This document shows, piece by piece, positions 1 to 10,567 of a stretch of 64,000 bases of DNA (positions are counted from its first letter, which is position 1; every line of letters begins with the position of its first letter). The notes beneath the pieces are model-generated. The model was given only the letters and a program-made list of their open reading frames with translations. It did not search any database and was not told the DNA's origin. The position numbers and the translations under genes are program-made. The stretch comes from Vogesella margarita (GTDB taxonomy: Bacteria > Pseudomonadota > Gammaproteobacteria > Burkholderiales > Chromobacteriaceae), in the NCBI RefSeq assembly GCF_028548475.1, contig NZ_JAQQLE010000001.1, positions 186,001 through 250,000 of the forward strand, written 5' to 3'.

Positions 1-1871
1 TCTTCGCCGTCAGCAAGATCGATCCGTGGTTCCTGGCCCAGATCGAAGACCTGATCGGCGAAGAAAAAGCGCTGGCCGGTCGCAAGGCGGACAGCCTGTC
101 GTATGACGAACTGCGTCGCCTGAAGCGCAAGGGCTTCTCCGACCGTCGCCTGGGCGAGCTGCTGGGCACCGACCAGGCTGCCGTGCGTAGCCACCGTTGG
201 GGCCTGAACCTGCATCCGGTGTACAAGCGCGTGGATACCTGCGCCGCCGAATTCGCCACCAACACCGCCTACATGTACTCCACTTATGAAGAAGAGTGCG
301 AGTCCAACCCGACCGACCGTAAGAAGGTGATGGTGCTGGGTGGTGGCCCGAACCGTATCGGCCAGGGTATCGAATTCGACTACTGCTGCGTACACGCCGC
401 GCTGAGCCTGCGCGAATCCGGCTTCGAGACCATCATGGTCAACTGCAACCCGGAAACCGTGTCTACCGACTACGACACCTCCGACCGCCTGTACTTCGAG
501 CCGCTGACGCTGGAAGACGTGCTGGAAATCTGCCGCATCGAGAAGCCGTTCGGCGTGATCGTGCAGTACGGCGGCCAGACGCCGCTGAAACTGGCGCGCG
601 CGCTGGAAGCCAACGGCGTGCCCATCATCGGCACCAGCCCGGACATGATCGACGCTGCCGAAGACCGCGAGCGTTTCCAGCAGCTCTTGAACGACCTCGG
701 CCTGAAGCAGCCGCCTAACCGCACCGCGCGCAACCCGGTTGACGCGATGCGCCTGGCCGAAGAGATCGGCTACCCGCTGGTGGTGCGTCCGTCCTACGTA
801 CTGGGCGGCCGCGCGATGGAAATCGTGCACGAGCCGGCTGATCTGGAGCGCTACATGCGCGAAGCGGTGAAGGTGTCCAACGACAGCCCGGTGCTGCTGG
901 ACCGCTTCCTGAACGACGCGATCGAGGTTGACGTCGACTGCGTGTCCGACGGCACCACCGTGGTGATCGGCGGCATCATGCAGCACGTGGAACAGGCCGG
1001 TGTGCACTCCGGTGACTCCGCCTGCTCGCTGCCACCGTACAGCCTGTTCCCGGCGGTGCAGGACGAGATCCGTCGCCAGACCGAAGCGATGGCGCGTGCG
1101 CTGAACGTGGTCGGCCTGATGAACGTGCAGTTCGCGATCCAGGGCAACACCATCTACGTGCTGGAAGTGAACCCGCGTGCGTCGCGTACCGTGCCGTTCG
1201 TGTCGAAAGTGACCGGCGCCCCGCTGGCCAAGATCGCCGCCCGTGCCATGGCCGGCATCAGCCTGATCGAACAGGGCTTCACCAAGGAAGTGATTCCGCC
1301 GTACTACGCGGTGAAGGAAGCGGTGTTCCCGTTCATCAAGTTCCCGGGCGTGGATACCATCCTCGGGCCGGAAATGAAGTCCACCGGTGAAGTGATGGGC
1401 GTTGGCCGCACCTTTGCCGAAGCCTTCGTCAAGGGCCAGCTGGCAGCGGGCGATCGCCTGCCGCGTACCGGCAAGGTGTTCCTGTCCTTGCGCGAGAGCG
1501 ACAAGGAAGGCGGCATCGAAGTGGCGCGTGAACTGCAGAAGCTGGGCTTCGGCGTGTGCGCCACCCGCGGTACCGCCAAGGCGATGGCCGACGCCGGCAT
1601 CGTGGTGCAGGTGGTGAACAAGGTGAACGAAGGCCGTCCGCACATCGTCGACATGATCAAGAACGGCGAGATCGACGTGCTGGTCAACACCGTGGACGAG
1701 AAGCGCAAGGCGATCCAGGACAGCCACGCCATCCGCCGCTCCGCGCTGCAGATGCGCGTGCCGCAGTACACCACCCTGGCCGGTGCCAAGGCGGTCTGCG
1801 TCGGCCTGTCGCACGTCGATGATTTCGACGTCTACAGCGTGCAGCAGCTGCACGCCGAGCTGAAGGGCTAA
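1..1871 (+). CDS. carB: Carbamoyl-phosphate synthase large subunit, C-terminal part (cut by window edge)
   Basis: The reading frame is open from base 3 and encodes about the last 623 residues of a protein that is normally near 1070. CarB makes carbamoyl phosphate from ammonia (delivered by CarA), bicarbonate and two ATP, feeding arginine and pyrimidine synthesis. The visible part holds the end of the oligomerisation domain, the second preATP-grasp/ATP-grasp unit ([15 protein letters not shown], then [16 protein letters not shown] and [16 protein letters not shown]) and the C-terminal MGS-like allosteric domain ([12 protein letters not shown] to the end). The gene ends 157 bases before greA and is followed at once by an inverted pair of the window's repeated 13-bp motif. 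Identification is certain; the N-terminal half lies outside the window. Confidence 0.98.
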   Translation, partial: FAVSKIDPWFLAQIEDLIGEEKALAGRKADSLSYDELRRLKRKGFSDRRLGELLGTDQAAVRSHRWGLNLHPVYKRVDTCAAEFATNTAYMYSTYEEECESNPTDRKKVMVLGGGPNRIGQGIEFDYCCVHAALSLRESGFETIMVNCNPETVSTDYDTSDRLYFEPLTLEDVLEICRIEKPFGVIVQYGGQTPLKLARALEANGVPIIGTSPDMIDAAEDRERFQQLLNDLGLKQPPNRTARNPVDAMRLAEEIGYPLVVRPSYVLGGRAMEIVHEPADLERYMREAVKVSNDSPVLLDRFLNDAIEVDVDCVSDGTTVVIGGIMQHVEQAGVHSGDSACSLPPYSLFPAVQDEIRRQTEAMARALNVVGLMNVQFAIQGNTIYVLEVNPRASRTVPFVSKVTGAPLAKIAARAMAGISLIEQGFTKEVIPPYYAVKEAVFPFIKFPGVDTILGPEMKSTGEVMGVGRTFAEAFVKGQLAAGDRLPRTGKVFLSLRESDKEGGIEVARELQKLGFGVCATRGTAKAMADAGIVVQVVNKVNEGRPHIVDMIKNGEIDVLVNTVDEKRKAIQDSHAIRRSALQMRVPQYTTLAGAKAVCVGLSHVDDFDVYSVQQLHAELKG

Positions 1872-1877
1872 GCACGG

Positions 1878-1909
1878 TCAAAGGTTGGCCGCATGCGGCC
1901 AACCTTTGA
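1878..1909. repeat. Inverted pair of the 13-bp motif after carB (32-bp perfect palindrome)
   Basis: AAGGTTGGCCGCA (1881-1893) abuts its exact reverse complement (1894-1906), and three flanking bases on each side extend the symmetry. It can fold as a stem of about 14 bp but lacks a clear U-tract, so termination of carB is only possible. The right arm runs into the proposed -35 box of the greA promoter. Confidence 0.85.
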
Positions 1910-1934
1910 ACCCGGAGCAAAATCTCGTTACAAT
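1906..1934 (+). promoter_or_regulatory. Candidate sigma-70 promoter of greA
   Basis: TTGAAC (1906-1911) and TACAAT (1929-1934) are separated by 17 bases. The -35 box overlaps the end of the motif palindrome behind carB. Transcription would begin near 1941, giving a leader of about 90 bases before the greA start. Confidence 0.55.
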
Positions 1935-1955
1935 CACCGCTGAATCAAACGTCCA

Positions 1956-1991
1956 GCAAAGCCGCCGTCCCGTACGGCGGCTTGCGCTTTT
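1956..1991 (+). terminator. Intrinsic terminator/attenuator in the greA leader
   Basis: Arms at 1959-1968 and 1974-1983 form a 10-bp GC-rich stem with loop CCCGT; with one bulged A the stem can extend to 12-13 bp (from 1956). It is followed by GCGC and TTTT (1988-1991). It lies only about 20 bases after the proposed greA start of transcription and 38 bases before the greA start codon, so it would stop transcription inside the leader rather than end carB. Confidence 0.6.
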
Positions 1992-2028
1992 ATCACAGGG
2001 CAGCAGTACGCCCTTGGAGAACCGAGTC

Positions 2029-2505
2029 ATGAACAAAGTCCCGTTGACCGTACGTGGTGCCGAGCAGCTGAAGGCCGAATTGCAGCGTCTGAAGAGCATT
2101 GAGCGTCCGTCGGTGATCGAGGCCATTGCCGAAGCGCGTGCGCAAGGCGATCTATCCGAGAACGCAGAATACGACGCCGCCAAAGAGCGCCAGGCCTTTG
2201 TCGAGGGCCGTATTGCCGAGCTGGAGGGTAAAATCTCCAATGCCCAGATCATCGATCCGACCGAGCTGGATGCCGACGGCCGCATCGTGTTCGGCACCAC
2301 CGTGCTGCTGACCGATCTGGAAAGCGAAGAAGAAAAGACCTACCAGATCGTCGGCGACGACGAAGCCGACATCAAGCTGGGCAAGGTATCGGTCAACTCG
2401 CCGATCGCGCGCGCGCTGATCGGCAAGGTGGAAGGCGACGTGGCCGAGGTGATGGCCCCGGGCGGCATCCGCGAGTACGAAGTGCTGGAAGTACGCTACA
2501 TCTGA
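2029..2505 (+). CDS. greA: Transcription elongation factor GreA
   Basis: The protein has 158 residues, the normal GreA length. GreA enters the secondary channel of RNA polymerase and stimulates cleavage of backtracked transcripts. The N-terminal coiled coil carries the acidic tip ([14 protein letters not shown], around residues 41-54), and the C-terminal FKBP-like domain ends in YEVLEVRYI. The ATG at 2029 is chosen over upstream in-frame starts because it has a Shine-Dalgarno-like TTGGAGA at 2014-2020 and matches the family N-terminus ([19 protein letters not shown]). A promoter and a terminator-like hairpin precede it, which suggests control by premature termination. Confidence 0.98.
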   Translation: MNKVPLTVRGAEQLKAELQRLKSIERPSVIEAIAEARAQGDLSENAEYDAAKERQAFVEGRIAELEGKISNAQIIDPTELDADGRIVFGTTVLLTDLESEEEKTYQIVGDDEADIKLGKVSVNSPIARALIGKVEGDVAEVMAPGGIREYEVLEVRYI

Positions 2506-2539
2506 GTGCGGCGGCCGCTTGCGGCCACGCAGGTGCTGT

Positions 2540-2552
2540 AACGTTGGCCGCA
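2540..2552 (+). repeat. 13-bp motif copy, AACG variant
   Basis: Exact AACGTTGGCCGCA in the greA-DUF4149 gap, ahead of the ribosome binding site of the following gene. Confidence 0.85.
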
Positions 2553-2576
2553 AGCCGGCCCGGAAGAGGAAGACCA

Positions 2577-3008
2577 ATGGACGGATTGCGTGCGATTGCC
2601 CGGACCCTGTGGATCGGCGGCATGTGGGTGGTCGGCATCATCGTGGCCCCCATCCTGTTTTCGGCACTGGATAACGTGACCGCCGGCATGGTGGCGGGGC
2701 GCTTGTTTGCCGCCATCGCCTGGGTCGGGCTGGTGTGCGGTATCTTCCTGCTGGCCGACTACGTGCTGCGCTACGGCGCGCGCGGCCTGAAGCAGGGCGG
2801 TTTCTGGCTGCTGCTGGGCATGCTGGTGTGCATCGTGATCAACCACTTTGCGGTGACGCCCATCATCGCCGGCCTCAAGCTGCAGATGAACCATGCCGCC
2901 GAAGGGCTGTTCGGTGGCGGCTTCGCCACCTGGCACGCGATTTCCAGCCTGATCTACCTGCTGCAAAGCCTGATGGCGCTGGTATACCTGCTGCGCAGCG
3001 ACAACTGA
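2577..3008 (+). CDS. DUF4149 family inner-membrane protein
   Basis: This 143-residue protein consists almost entirely of four hydrophobic segments (about residues 10-30, 40-62, 77-97 and 120-140) and fits the DUF4149 family, whose function is unknown. The ATG at 2577 is preceded by GGAAGAGGAAG and gives the usual family start (MDGLRAIARTLWIGGMWV). It lies 71 bases after greA on the same strand and may be read through from it. A bidirectional terminator separates it from convergent yhbY. The family assignment rests on overall pattern and gene context, so it is less secure than the neighbouring enzymes. Confidence 0.8.
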   Translation: MDGLRAIARTLWIGGMWVVGIIVAPILFSALDNVTAGMVAGRLFAAIAWVGLVCGIFLLADYVLRYGARGLKQGGFWLLLGMLVCIVINHFAVTPIIAGLKLQMNHAAEGLFGGGFATWHAISSLIYLLQSLMALVYLLRSDN

Positions 3009-3037
3009 GGTAGTTGCCCTCGGTACTGACGCACAAA

Positions 3038-3068
3038 GACAAAGCGGTGGCATCGCCACCGCTTTTTG
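3038..3068. terminator. Bidirectional terminator between DUF4149 gene and yhbY
   Basis: An 11-bp stem (3041-3051 with 3055-3065, loop ATC) is flanked by A-rich sequence on the left and T-rich sequence on the right, so it can work for both convergent genes. Confidence 0.8.
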
Positions 3069-3107
3069 TCTGTCAGGCTGGCCGCGATCAGTGGCGGCCT
3101 GCCATGC

Positions 3108-3434
3108 TCAAGGGCGGGCCTTGAGTGCCTTCTTGCTTTTCGGCAGGTCGATGCGCTTGGCTTCCGACGGGCGGAACAGCACCAGCAGCTTGCCGATGTG
3201 CTGCACTTGACCGGCACCCAGATCGTTTGCAATCTGGTCATACATGGCCACGCGTGCCGCGCGGTCGTCGCCGAGTACGCGGACCTTGATCAGTTCGTGG
3301 GCGTCCAGGCTGATGGCGATTTCACGGATAACCGACTCGGTCAGGCCATTGTTGCCGATCATCACGACGGGGCTGAGCGAGTGGGCCAAACCCTTCAGAT
3401 ATTGGCGCTCGACTGGTGTCAGTTCGATTTTCAT
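3108..3434 (-). CDS. yhbY: Ribosome assembly RNA-binding protein YhbY (CRM domain)
   Basis: The 108-residue protein is a single CRS1/YhbY (CRM) domain that binds pre-50S ribosomal RNA during assembly. The family signature is clear: LTPVERQYLKGLAHSLSPVV, then the loop VMIGNNGLTESV, ELIKVRV and a KLLVLFRPSE strand near the end. A short lysine-rich tail follows. It is divergent from rlmE (89 bases between starts), another 50S maturation gene, an arrangement common in proteobacteria (yhbY-rlmE-ftsH). The ATG at 3434 starts the canonical MKIELTPVERQ. Confidence 0.95.
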   Translation of the reverse strand: MKIELTPVERQYLKGLAHSLSPVVMIGNNGLTESVIREIAISLDAHELIKVRVLGDDRAARVAMYDQIANDLGAGQVQHIGKLLVLFRPSEAKRIDLPKSKKALKARP

Positions 3435-3522
3435 TGTGGCTTCAAGTTTCAGATTAAAAAACGATTTTACTAAACTTTAGGTCATTCCCCAAACGGCACA
3501 TGCATTAATTACTGGAATCCAC

Positions 3523-4140
3523 ATGGCAAGAAGCAAGTCTAGCAACGCCTGGCTGCGTGAGCACGTCAACGATCACTACGTACAAATGGCCCAGAAAGAC
3601 GGCTATCGCGCGCGCGCCGCGTACAAACTGCTGGAAATCAACGACAAGGACAAGCTGATCCGACCGGGTACCGTGCTCGCCGACCTCGGCTCGGCGCCTG
3701 GCAGCTGGTCGCAGGTGGCGGCGCGTATCGTCGGCGACAGCGGCAAGGTCTTCGCCATCGACATCCTGCCGATGGACCCGATCGCCGACGTCGCCTTCAT
3801 CCAGGGCGACTTCCGCGACGACGAGGTACTGGAGGAGTTCGTGACCATGCTCGGCGGGCGGCAGCTGGACCTTGTAATTTCCGATATGGCGCCCAATATC
3901 TCCGGAATGAGCGGGATCGATCAGGCCAGAAGCTTTCACCTGAATGAGCTGGCACTGGAATTTGTCCGTGACCATTTGAAACCCGGCGGCAGTTTTCTCG
4001 TCAAAGTGTTCCAGGGTAGTGATTTCCAGCCCTATCTCAAAGCCATGCGCGAGCTGTTTGGCGAAGTCGTAACGCGTAAACCCAAGGCCTCGCGCGACCG
4101 TTCCAGTGAAATCTACCTGCTGGGCAAAGACCGTCGCTGA
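3523..4140 (+). CDS. rlmE: 23S rRNA (uridine-2552-2'-O-)-methyltransferase RlmE
   Basis: RlmE (RrmJ/FtsJ) methylates the ribose of U2552 in the A loop of 23S rRNA, a late step of 50S assembly. At 205 residues it has normal length. The SAM-binding motif LGSAPGSWSQ lies at residues 55-64. The catalytic K-D-K-E tetrad is visible as K35 (AAYKLLE), D121 (VISDMAPN), K161 (SFLVKVFQG) and the E of SSEIYLL near the end. It is followed 70 bases later by ftsH, the same order as in E. coli. Confidence 0.98.
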   Translation: MARSKSSNAWLREHVNDHYVQMAQKDGYRARAAYKLLEINDKDKLIRPGTVLADLGSAPGSWSQVAARIVGDSGKVFAIDILPMDPIADVAFIQGDFRDDEVLEEFVTMLGGRQLDLVISDMAPNISGMSGIDQARSFHLNELALEFVRDHLKPGGSFLVKVFQGSDFQPYLKAMRELFGEVVTRKPKASRDRSSEIYLLGKDRR

Positions 4141-4210
4141 CAGTGCGACGTGCCGGGTTTACAATAGAAAAAACCATTTACCAAGTCAGGGCACATAGGA
4201 GCACGCTCTT

Positions 4211-6118
<1,908 letters not shown>

Positions 6119-6136
6119 AAGACGAGTAGGGTAAAC

Positions 6137-6170
6137 AACAGGGTGTCAGTCCAGGCTGACACCCTGTTTT
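6137..6170 (+). terminator. Terminator after ftsH
   Basis: A 13-bp stem with loop TCCAGG is followed by TTTT. It ends 15 bases before the folP start, so folP expression needs read-through or a start site within this region. Confidence 0.85.
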
Positions 6171-6185
6171 GCATTGGAGAAAGCT

Positions 6186-7016
6186 ATGTCGGTTTTTGCC
6201 TGTGGCAGGTTCAGCCTGTCGCTCGAGCGCCCGCTGCTGATGGGCATTTTGAACGTGACGCCGGATTCCTTTTCCGATGGCGGCAGCTACAACCGGCTGG
6301 ATGCGGCACTGGCGCACGCCGAGCGCCTGCTGGCCGACGGTGCCGACATCCTCGACATCGGCGGCGAGTCGACGCGGCCGGGCGCGCCCTACGTCAGCCC
6401 GGAAGAGGAACTGCAGCGGGTGTTGCCGGTGCTGGAAAGGTTGGCCGCACTGCAGGTGCCCTTGTCGCTGGACACCCGCCGTACCTCGGTGATGCGTGCC
6501 GCGCTGCAGGCCGGTGCCGTGGACCTGATCAACGACGTGTCTGCGCTGGAAGACGACGGCGCGCTGGCGCTGGTGGCTGCGGCCAACGTTGCCATCTGCC
6601 TGATGCACAAACAGGGCAATCCGGACACCATGCAGCAGCAGCCCGACTACGCTGACGTGGTGCAGGAGGTCGGCGGCTATCTCGCCCGCCGCATCGAGCT
6701 GTGTCTGGCTCACGGCATCGCCCGCGAACGGCTGCTGGCCGACCCCGGCTTCGGTTTCGGCAAGACGCTGGAACACAATCTGGCGCTGTTGCGCGCGCTG
6801 CCGCAGCTGGAGACGATGGCCGGGGCGCCTTTGCTGGTCGGCATGTCGCGCAAGTCGATGCTGGGCGCCATCACCGGCGAAGCGCAGCCGGACCAGCGCC
6901 TGGGCGCCAGCGTGGCAGCGGCACTGTTGGCCGCACAGCGCGGAGCCAGGATCATCCGCGTGCACGACGTGAAGGCCACGCACCAGGCGCTGCAGGTGTG
7001 GCAGGCGCTGGGCTGA
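6186..7016 (+). CDS. folP: Dihydropteroate synthase
   Basis: FolP condenses 6-hydroxymethyl-7,8-dihydropterin pyrophosphate with p-aminobenzoate to give dihydropteroate; it is the sulfonamide target. At 276 residues it shows [15 protein letters not shown] near the start, [48 protein letters not shown] and [13 protein letters not shown], and ends with the [13 protein letters not shown] strand. The ATG at 6186 follows TTGGAGAAAG and is preferred over an in-frame TTG at 6174 that is part of that ribosome binding site. Two exact copies of the 13-bp motif lie inside it, 141 bases apart. glmM follows after 73 bases, as in many proteobacteria. Confidence 0.98.
   Translation: MSVFACGRFSLSLERPLLMGILNVTPDSFSDGGSYNRLDAALAHAERLLADGADILDIGGESTRPGAPYVSPEEELQRVLPVLERLAALQVPLSLDTRRTSVMRAALQAGAVDLINDVSALEDDGALALVAAANVAICLMHKQGNPDTMQQQPDYADVVQEVGGYLARRIELCLAHGIARERLLADPGFGFGKTLEHNLALLRALPQLETMAGAPLLVGMSRKSMLGAITGEAQPDQRLGASVAAALLAAQRGARIIRVHDVKATHQALQVWQALG
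6437..6449 (+). repeat. 13-bp motif copy in folP
   Basis: Exact AAGGTTGGCCGCA, read by folP as part of E-R-L-A-A-L. Confidence 0.85.
6578..6590 (-). repeat. 13-bp motif copy in folP, AACG variant, reverse
   Basis: Exact reverse complement of AACGTTGGCCGCA, read by folP as A-A-N-V. A third, partial copy (GTTGGCCGCA core) lies at 6926-6935 in the same gene. Confidence 0.85.
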
Positions 7017-7089
7017 GTTTGGCGCACCAGTTGCCCCCGCAAGCGGGCGGCGATGTAAAATGAATAAGATAAAATCTGAAGGAACAGTA

Positions 7090-8421
7090 ATGAGCCGCAA
7101 ATATTTTGGTACCGATGGTGTGCGTGGCGAAGTCGGCCAGTTTCCGATTACCCCCGATTTCGTGCTGCGTTTGGGCTACGCCGCCGGCAAGGTGCTGGTC
7201 GATCACGAGCGGCAGGAACACCCGACCGTGATCATCGGCAAGGACACCCGCATTTCCGGCTACATGCTGGAGGCAGCGCTGCAGGCCGGCCTTACCGCCG
7301 CCGGTGTCAACGTGCTGTTGACCGGGCCGCTGCCGACGCCGGGCATCGCCTACCTGACCCGCGCGCTGCGGCTGTCGGCCGGGGTGATGATCTCCGCGTC
7401 GCACAACCCGTACCAGGATAACGGCATCAAGTTCTTCGCCGAGGGCGGCAAGAAGCTGGACGACGCGCTGGAGCGCGAGATCGAGGCGATGCTGGATTCG
7501 CCGATGCAGACCAGCGCATCGCGAGAACTGGGCCGGGCACGGCGCATCAATGGTGCCGCCGACCGCTACATCGAATTCTGCAAGAGCACCTTTCCCAACG
7601 AGCGCAACCTGAAGGGGATGAAGCTGGTTGTCGATTGCGCGCACGGCGCCACCTACCACATCGCGCCCAAGGTGTTCCACGAACTGGGCGCCGAGGTGAT
7701 CACCATCGGTGGCGAGCCGAACGGCTACAACATCAACGACGGTGTCGGCGCCACTCACACCGAGGCGATCAGCCAGGCGGTATTGCAGCATCGTGCCGAT
7801 CTCGGCATCTCGCTGGATGGCGACGGCGACCGATTGATGATGGCCGACCGCCACGGCAAGGTTTACGACGGCGACCAGCTGATCTACGTGATCGCCAAGG
7901 CGCGCGCGGCGCGCGGCCAGCTTGGTGGCGGCGTGGTCGGCACGGTGATGACCAATCTGGCGATGGAGCTGGCGCTACAGCAGCAGGGCATCGCTTTCGG
8001 CCGCGCCAAGGTCGGCGACCGCTACGTGCTGGAGCTGCTGCACGAGAACGGCTGGCAGGTCGGAGGCGAGGCGTCCGGCCACGTGCTGTGCCTGGACAAG
8101 CACTCCACCGGTGACGGCATCATCTCCAGCCTGCAGGTGCTGGCGGCGCTGGCCGAGCTGGATTGCGATCTGGCCACCATCTGCAGCGACTGGCAGCCGT
8201 TCCCGCAGAAGATGATCAATGTGCGCCTCAACGGCCAGGACTGGAAGATGGCCAGTGCCGCCAAGTACGCCGAGGCACAGCAGGCGCTGGCTGGGCGTGG
8301 CCGCGTGGTGCTGCGTCCGTCCGGTACGGAACCGGTGGTGCGCGTGATGGTCGAAGCGGATGAACTGGCGCTGGCCGAGCATTGGGCCGGCCAGATCGCC
8401 GCGGCGATCGAAGCGGCCTGA
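7090..8421 (+). CDS. glmM: Phosphoglucosamine mutase
   Basis: GlmM interconverts glucosamine-6-phosphate and glucosamine-1-phosphate on the way to UDP-GlcNAc, peptidoglycan and LPS. The 443-residue protein begins YFGTDGVRG. It carries the phosphoserine loop ISASHNP with the catalytic serine at residue 104, the metal-binding loop DGDGDR and the substrate loop GEASGHV. The C-terminal phosphate-binding loop is [14 protein letters not shown]. The start at 7090 follows GAAGGAAC; an ATG 30 bases upstream lacks family support. A terminator follows. Confidence 0.98.
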   Translation: MSRKYFGTDGVRGEVGQFPITPDFVLRLGYAAGKVLVDHERQEHPTVIIGKDTRISGYMLEAALQAGLTAAGVNVLLTGPLPTPGIAYLTRALRLSAGVMISASHNPYQDNGIKFFAEGGKKLDDALEREIEAMLDSPMQTSASRELGRARRINGAADRYIEFCKSTFPNERNLKGMKLVVDCAHGATYHIAPKVFHELGAEVITIGGEPNGYNINDGVGATHTEAISQAVLQHRADLGISLDGDGDRLMMADRHGKVYDGDQLIYVIAKARAARGQLGGGVVGTVMTNLAMELALQQQGIAFGRAKVGDRYVLELLHENGWQVGGEASGHVLCLDKHSTGDGIISSLQVLAALAELDCDLATICSDWQPFPQKMINVRLNGQDWKMASAAKYAEAQQALAGRGRVVLRPSGTEPVVRVMVEADELALAEHWAGQIAAAIEAA

Positions 8422-8441
8422 CGGTGTACCGGCATCGGCGC

Positions 8442-8470
8442 AAGCCACCTGCGAAGGTGGCTTTGTTTTT
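8442..8470 (+). terminator. Terminator after glmM
   Basis: A 9-bp stem AAGCCACCT/AGGTGGCTT with loop GCGA is followed by a T-rich run. Confidence 0.85.
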
Positions 8471-8599
8471 GCCGTGGCGACCTAACCATAGTCAAACAGG
8501 GGGCAACGGGGGCTGTGCTATGATGGCAGCCGCTCCCTGAACTGCTTCGCCTGGCCATGCCGGAAGTACTTCGACCGATCAACAGCTTGTCAGGCTGAC

Positions 8600-9244
8600 A
8601 TGGATATCCTGCAGATTCTTATCGATTTGTTCACGGGATACGGCTACTTTGCCGTATTCATCGTGTTGCTGGTGTGTGGTTTTGGTGTGCCGATTCCCGA
8701 GGATATTACCCTGGTCGCCGGCGGCATCATTTCCGGGCTGGGCTATACCGACGTGCACGTGATGTTCGCGGTGGGCATGGCCGGCGTGCTGTTCGGCGAT
8801 GGCCTGATGTTCTTCGCCGGTCGCCTCTACGGCGACCGGGTGCTGCGCTTCAAGCCGATTGCCAAAGTGATGACGCCGGAGCGTTTTGCCGCGGTACAGG
8901 AGAAGTTTGCCCGCTACGGCAACTGGGTGCTGTTCGTCGCCCGTTTCCTGCCCGGCCTGCGTTCGCCTATCTTCCTGACCGCCGGGTTGACGCGGCGCAT
9001 CCCGTACTGGCGTTTCCTGCTGATGGACGGTTTTGCCGCGCTGATCTCGGTGCCGGTGTGGGTGTATCTCGGCTACTTCGGTGCACGCAACCACGAGTGG
9101 CTGATGCAGATGGTGCACCGTGGCCAGGCCGGCATCCTGATCGCGATCGCGCTGCTGGCGGTGGTGCTGGGCGGTTTTTACTGGCGCCACAAGCGGCGCG
9201 AGTCGAAGGCCCGCCGCAACGCCGAAGACCTGATCGCCAAATGA
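8600..9244 (+). CDS. DedA family (VTT domain) membrane protein
   Basis: The 214-residue protein has several hydrophobic segments and the DedA/VTT pattern: an N-terminal re-entrant region with VPIPEDITLVAGG, a glycine-rich GMAGVLFGDGLMFFAGR helix, then the conserved FARYGNWVLFVARFLPGLRSPIFLTAG block. DedA proteins help keep membrane potential and lipid homeostasis, and some act as undecaprenyl-phosphate or phosphatidylethanolamine flippases. Which activity applies here cannot be read from sequence. The tail is basic (KRRESKARRN). Its stop codon lies inside the following bidirectional hairpin. Confidence 0.9.
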   Translation: MDILQILIDLFTGYGYFAVFIVLLVCGFGVPIPEDITLVAGGIISGLGYTDVHVMFAVGMAGVLFGDGLMFFAGRLYGDRVLRFKPIAKVMTPERFAAVQEKFARYGNWVLFVARFLPGLRSPIFLTAGLTRRIPYWRFLLMDGFAALISVPVWVYLGYFGARNHEWLMQMVHRGQAGILIAIALLAVVLGGFYWRHKRRESKARRNAEDLIAK

Positions 9245-9276
9245 ATAATGCCCCGCAGCGCGGGGCATTATTCATT
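9240..9276. terminator. Bidirectional terminator between dedA-like gene and FKBP gene
   Basis: A perfect 17-bp stem (9240-9256 with 9260-9276, loop AGC) with a GC core and AT-rich outer ends. It contains the stop codon of the upstream gene and serves both convergent genes. Confidence 0.85.
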
Positions 9277-9294
9277 GCCGGGTGAGGCGGGCGG

Positions 9295-9621
9295 TCAGCC
9301 GACCTGCAGCAGCTCGACCTCGAATACCAGCGTCGCGTGCGGCGGGATCACGCCGCCGGCACCGCGGGCGCCGTAGCCCAGCTCGGCCGGGATGGTCAGC
9401 TTGCGCTTGCCGCCGACCTTCATGCCTTGTACGCCCTGGTCCCAGCCCTTGATCACGTAACCTTCGCCCAGCACGAAGCTGAACGGCTGGTAGCGGTCCT
9501 TGCTGGAATCGAATTTGGTGCCATCGGTCAGCCAGCCGGTGTAGTGCACGGTCACTTCCTGAGCGGCCACGGCTTCCGCGCCGTCGCCTACCAGCAGGTC
9601 TTCGATGATCAGTTCTGCCAT
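9295..9621 (-). CDS. FKBP-type peptidyl-prolyl cis-trans isomerase
   Basis: A single-domain FKBP of 108 residues without a signal peptide, so cytoplasmic. FKBP hallmarks are present: [54 protein letters not shown] and [14 protein letters not shown]. These include the active-site Tyr, Asp, Phe, Val-Ile and Trp positions of FKBP12. It catalyses cis-trans isomerisation of Xaa-Pro bonds and probably assists folding. It is transcribed convergently with the DedA gene and sits alone. Confidence 0.96.
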   Translation of the reverse strand: MAELIIEDLLVGDGAEAVAAQEVTVHYTGWLTDGTKFDSSKDRYQPFSFVLGEGYVIKGWDQGVQGMKVGGKRKLTIPAELGYGARGAGGVIPPHATLVFEVELLQVG

Positions 9622-9776
9622 GAGATGTCCTTGTTTTGCTGCATTAGCGAAAGCGGCATTTTAGCAGCCCGCCACCGCGCCGTCGAAATCTTGATATTGT
9701 CTTTGCCCTTCAATTGCTTATAAAGAGAAAGCGGAGAAGTTTTCGCCCGTGACATTATTCGAATAGGGGAACGGCA

Positions 9777-10553
9777 ATGGACATTACGCATCTTCCTTCT
9801 CATGAGCATGTCGTCGTCAGGCATGTGACACCCGATCAACCATTGCAATGGCTGCAGATGGGCTGGCAGGATCTGCGGCGCGCACCGGCCGATGCGCTGT
9901 TCTACGGCGCCGTGTTCGTGGTGATGGGCTTCCTGCTGAACATGTACTTCGACTTCGCACCACAATACGTGATCACCCTGGCGGCGCTGTTCCTGCTTGG
10001 CGGCCCGTTCCTCGCCATCGGCCTGTACGATATCGCGCGCCAGCTGGAGGATCCGGCCGGCGGGAAGGTGACGCTGATGCACAGCATGACCGCCTGGCGC
10101 GTCAACATGCCGGGCTTTACCCTGTTCGCCGCCTTGCTGGCGGTGCTGGTGTTCGGCTGGTTCCGCATCTCGCTGCTGATGTTCGCGCTGTTCTTCCAGG
10201 GGAGCGTGCCGTCGCTGGAGCAGCTGGTGGCCTCCGCCTTCACCGCCGAGAACCTGCCGTTCCTGATTGCCTACTTCGGCACCGGCTTCTTCTTTGCCGC
10301 GGCGGTGTTCGCGCTCAGCGTCTGCGCCATCCCGATGATGCTGGACAAGGACGTCGACACCATCACCGCGATGGTGATGAGTGCACAGGCGGTGTACCGC
10401 AACTTGCTGACGATGGTGATCTGGGCGGCTATGATCGTGGTCCTGACCGCGATCGGTTTTGCTACCCAGTTCATCGGCCTGCTGCTCATCATGCCCCTGA
10501 TCGGGCTGGCCAGCTGGCATGCCTATCGCGCCCTGATCAACTTCGAGCGCTAG
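9777..10553 (+). CDS. DUF2189 family integral membrane protein
   Basis: A 258-residue protein with a short hydrophilic N-terminus and about six hydrophobic segments (starting near residues 42, 62, 114, 160, 206 and 228). The conserved block LQWLQMGWQDLRRAPADALFYG and the following GGPFLAIGLYDIARQLE fit DUF2189, a family of predicted cytochrome c oxidase-associated or transporter-like membrane proteins of unknown function. It is followed 14 bases later by a dehydrogenase gene that lacks its own clear ribosome binding site, so the two are likely co-transcribed. Confidence 0.8.
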   Translation: MDITHLPSHEHVVVRHVTPDQPLQWLQMGWQDLRRAPADALFYGAVFVVMGFLLNMYFDFAPQYVITLAALFLLGGPFLAIGLYDIARQLEDPAGGKVTLMHSMTAWRVNMPGFTLFAALLAVLVFGWFRISLLMFALFFQGSVPSLEQLVASAFTAENLPFLIAYFGTGFFFAAAVFALSVCAIPMMLDKDVDTITAMVMSAQAVYRNLLTMVIWAAMIVVLTAIGFATQFIGLLLIMPLIGLASWHAYRALINFER

Positions 10554-10567
10554 AACCCGTCCACTTC

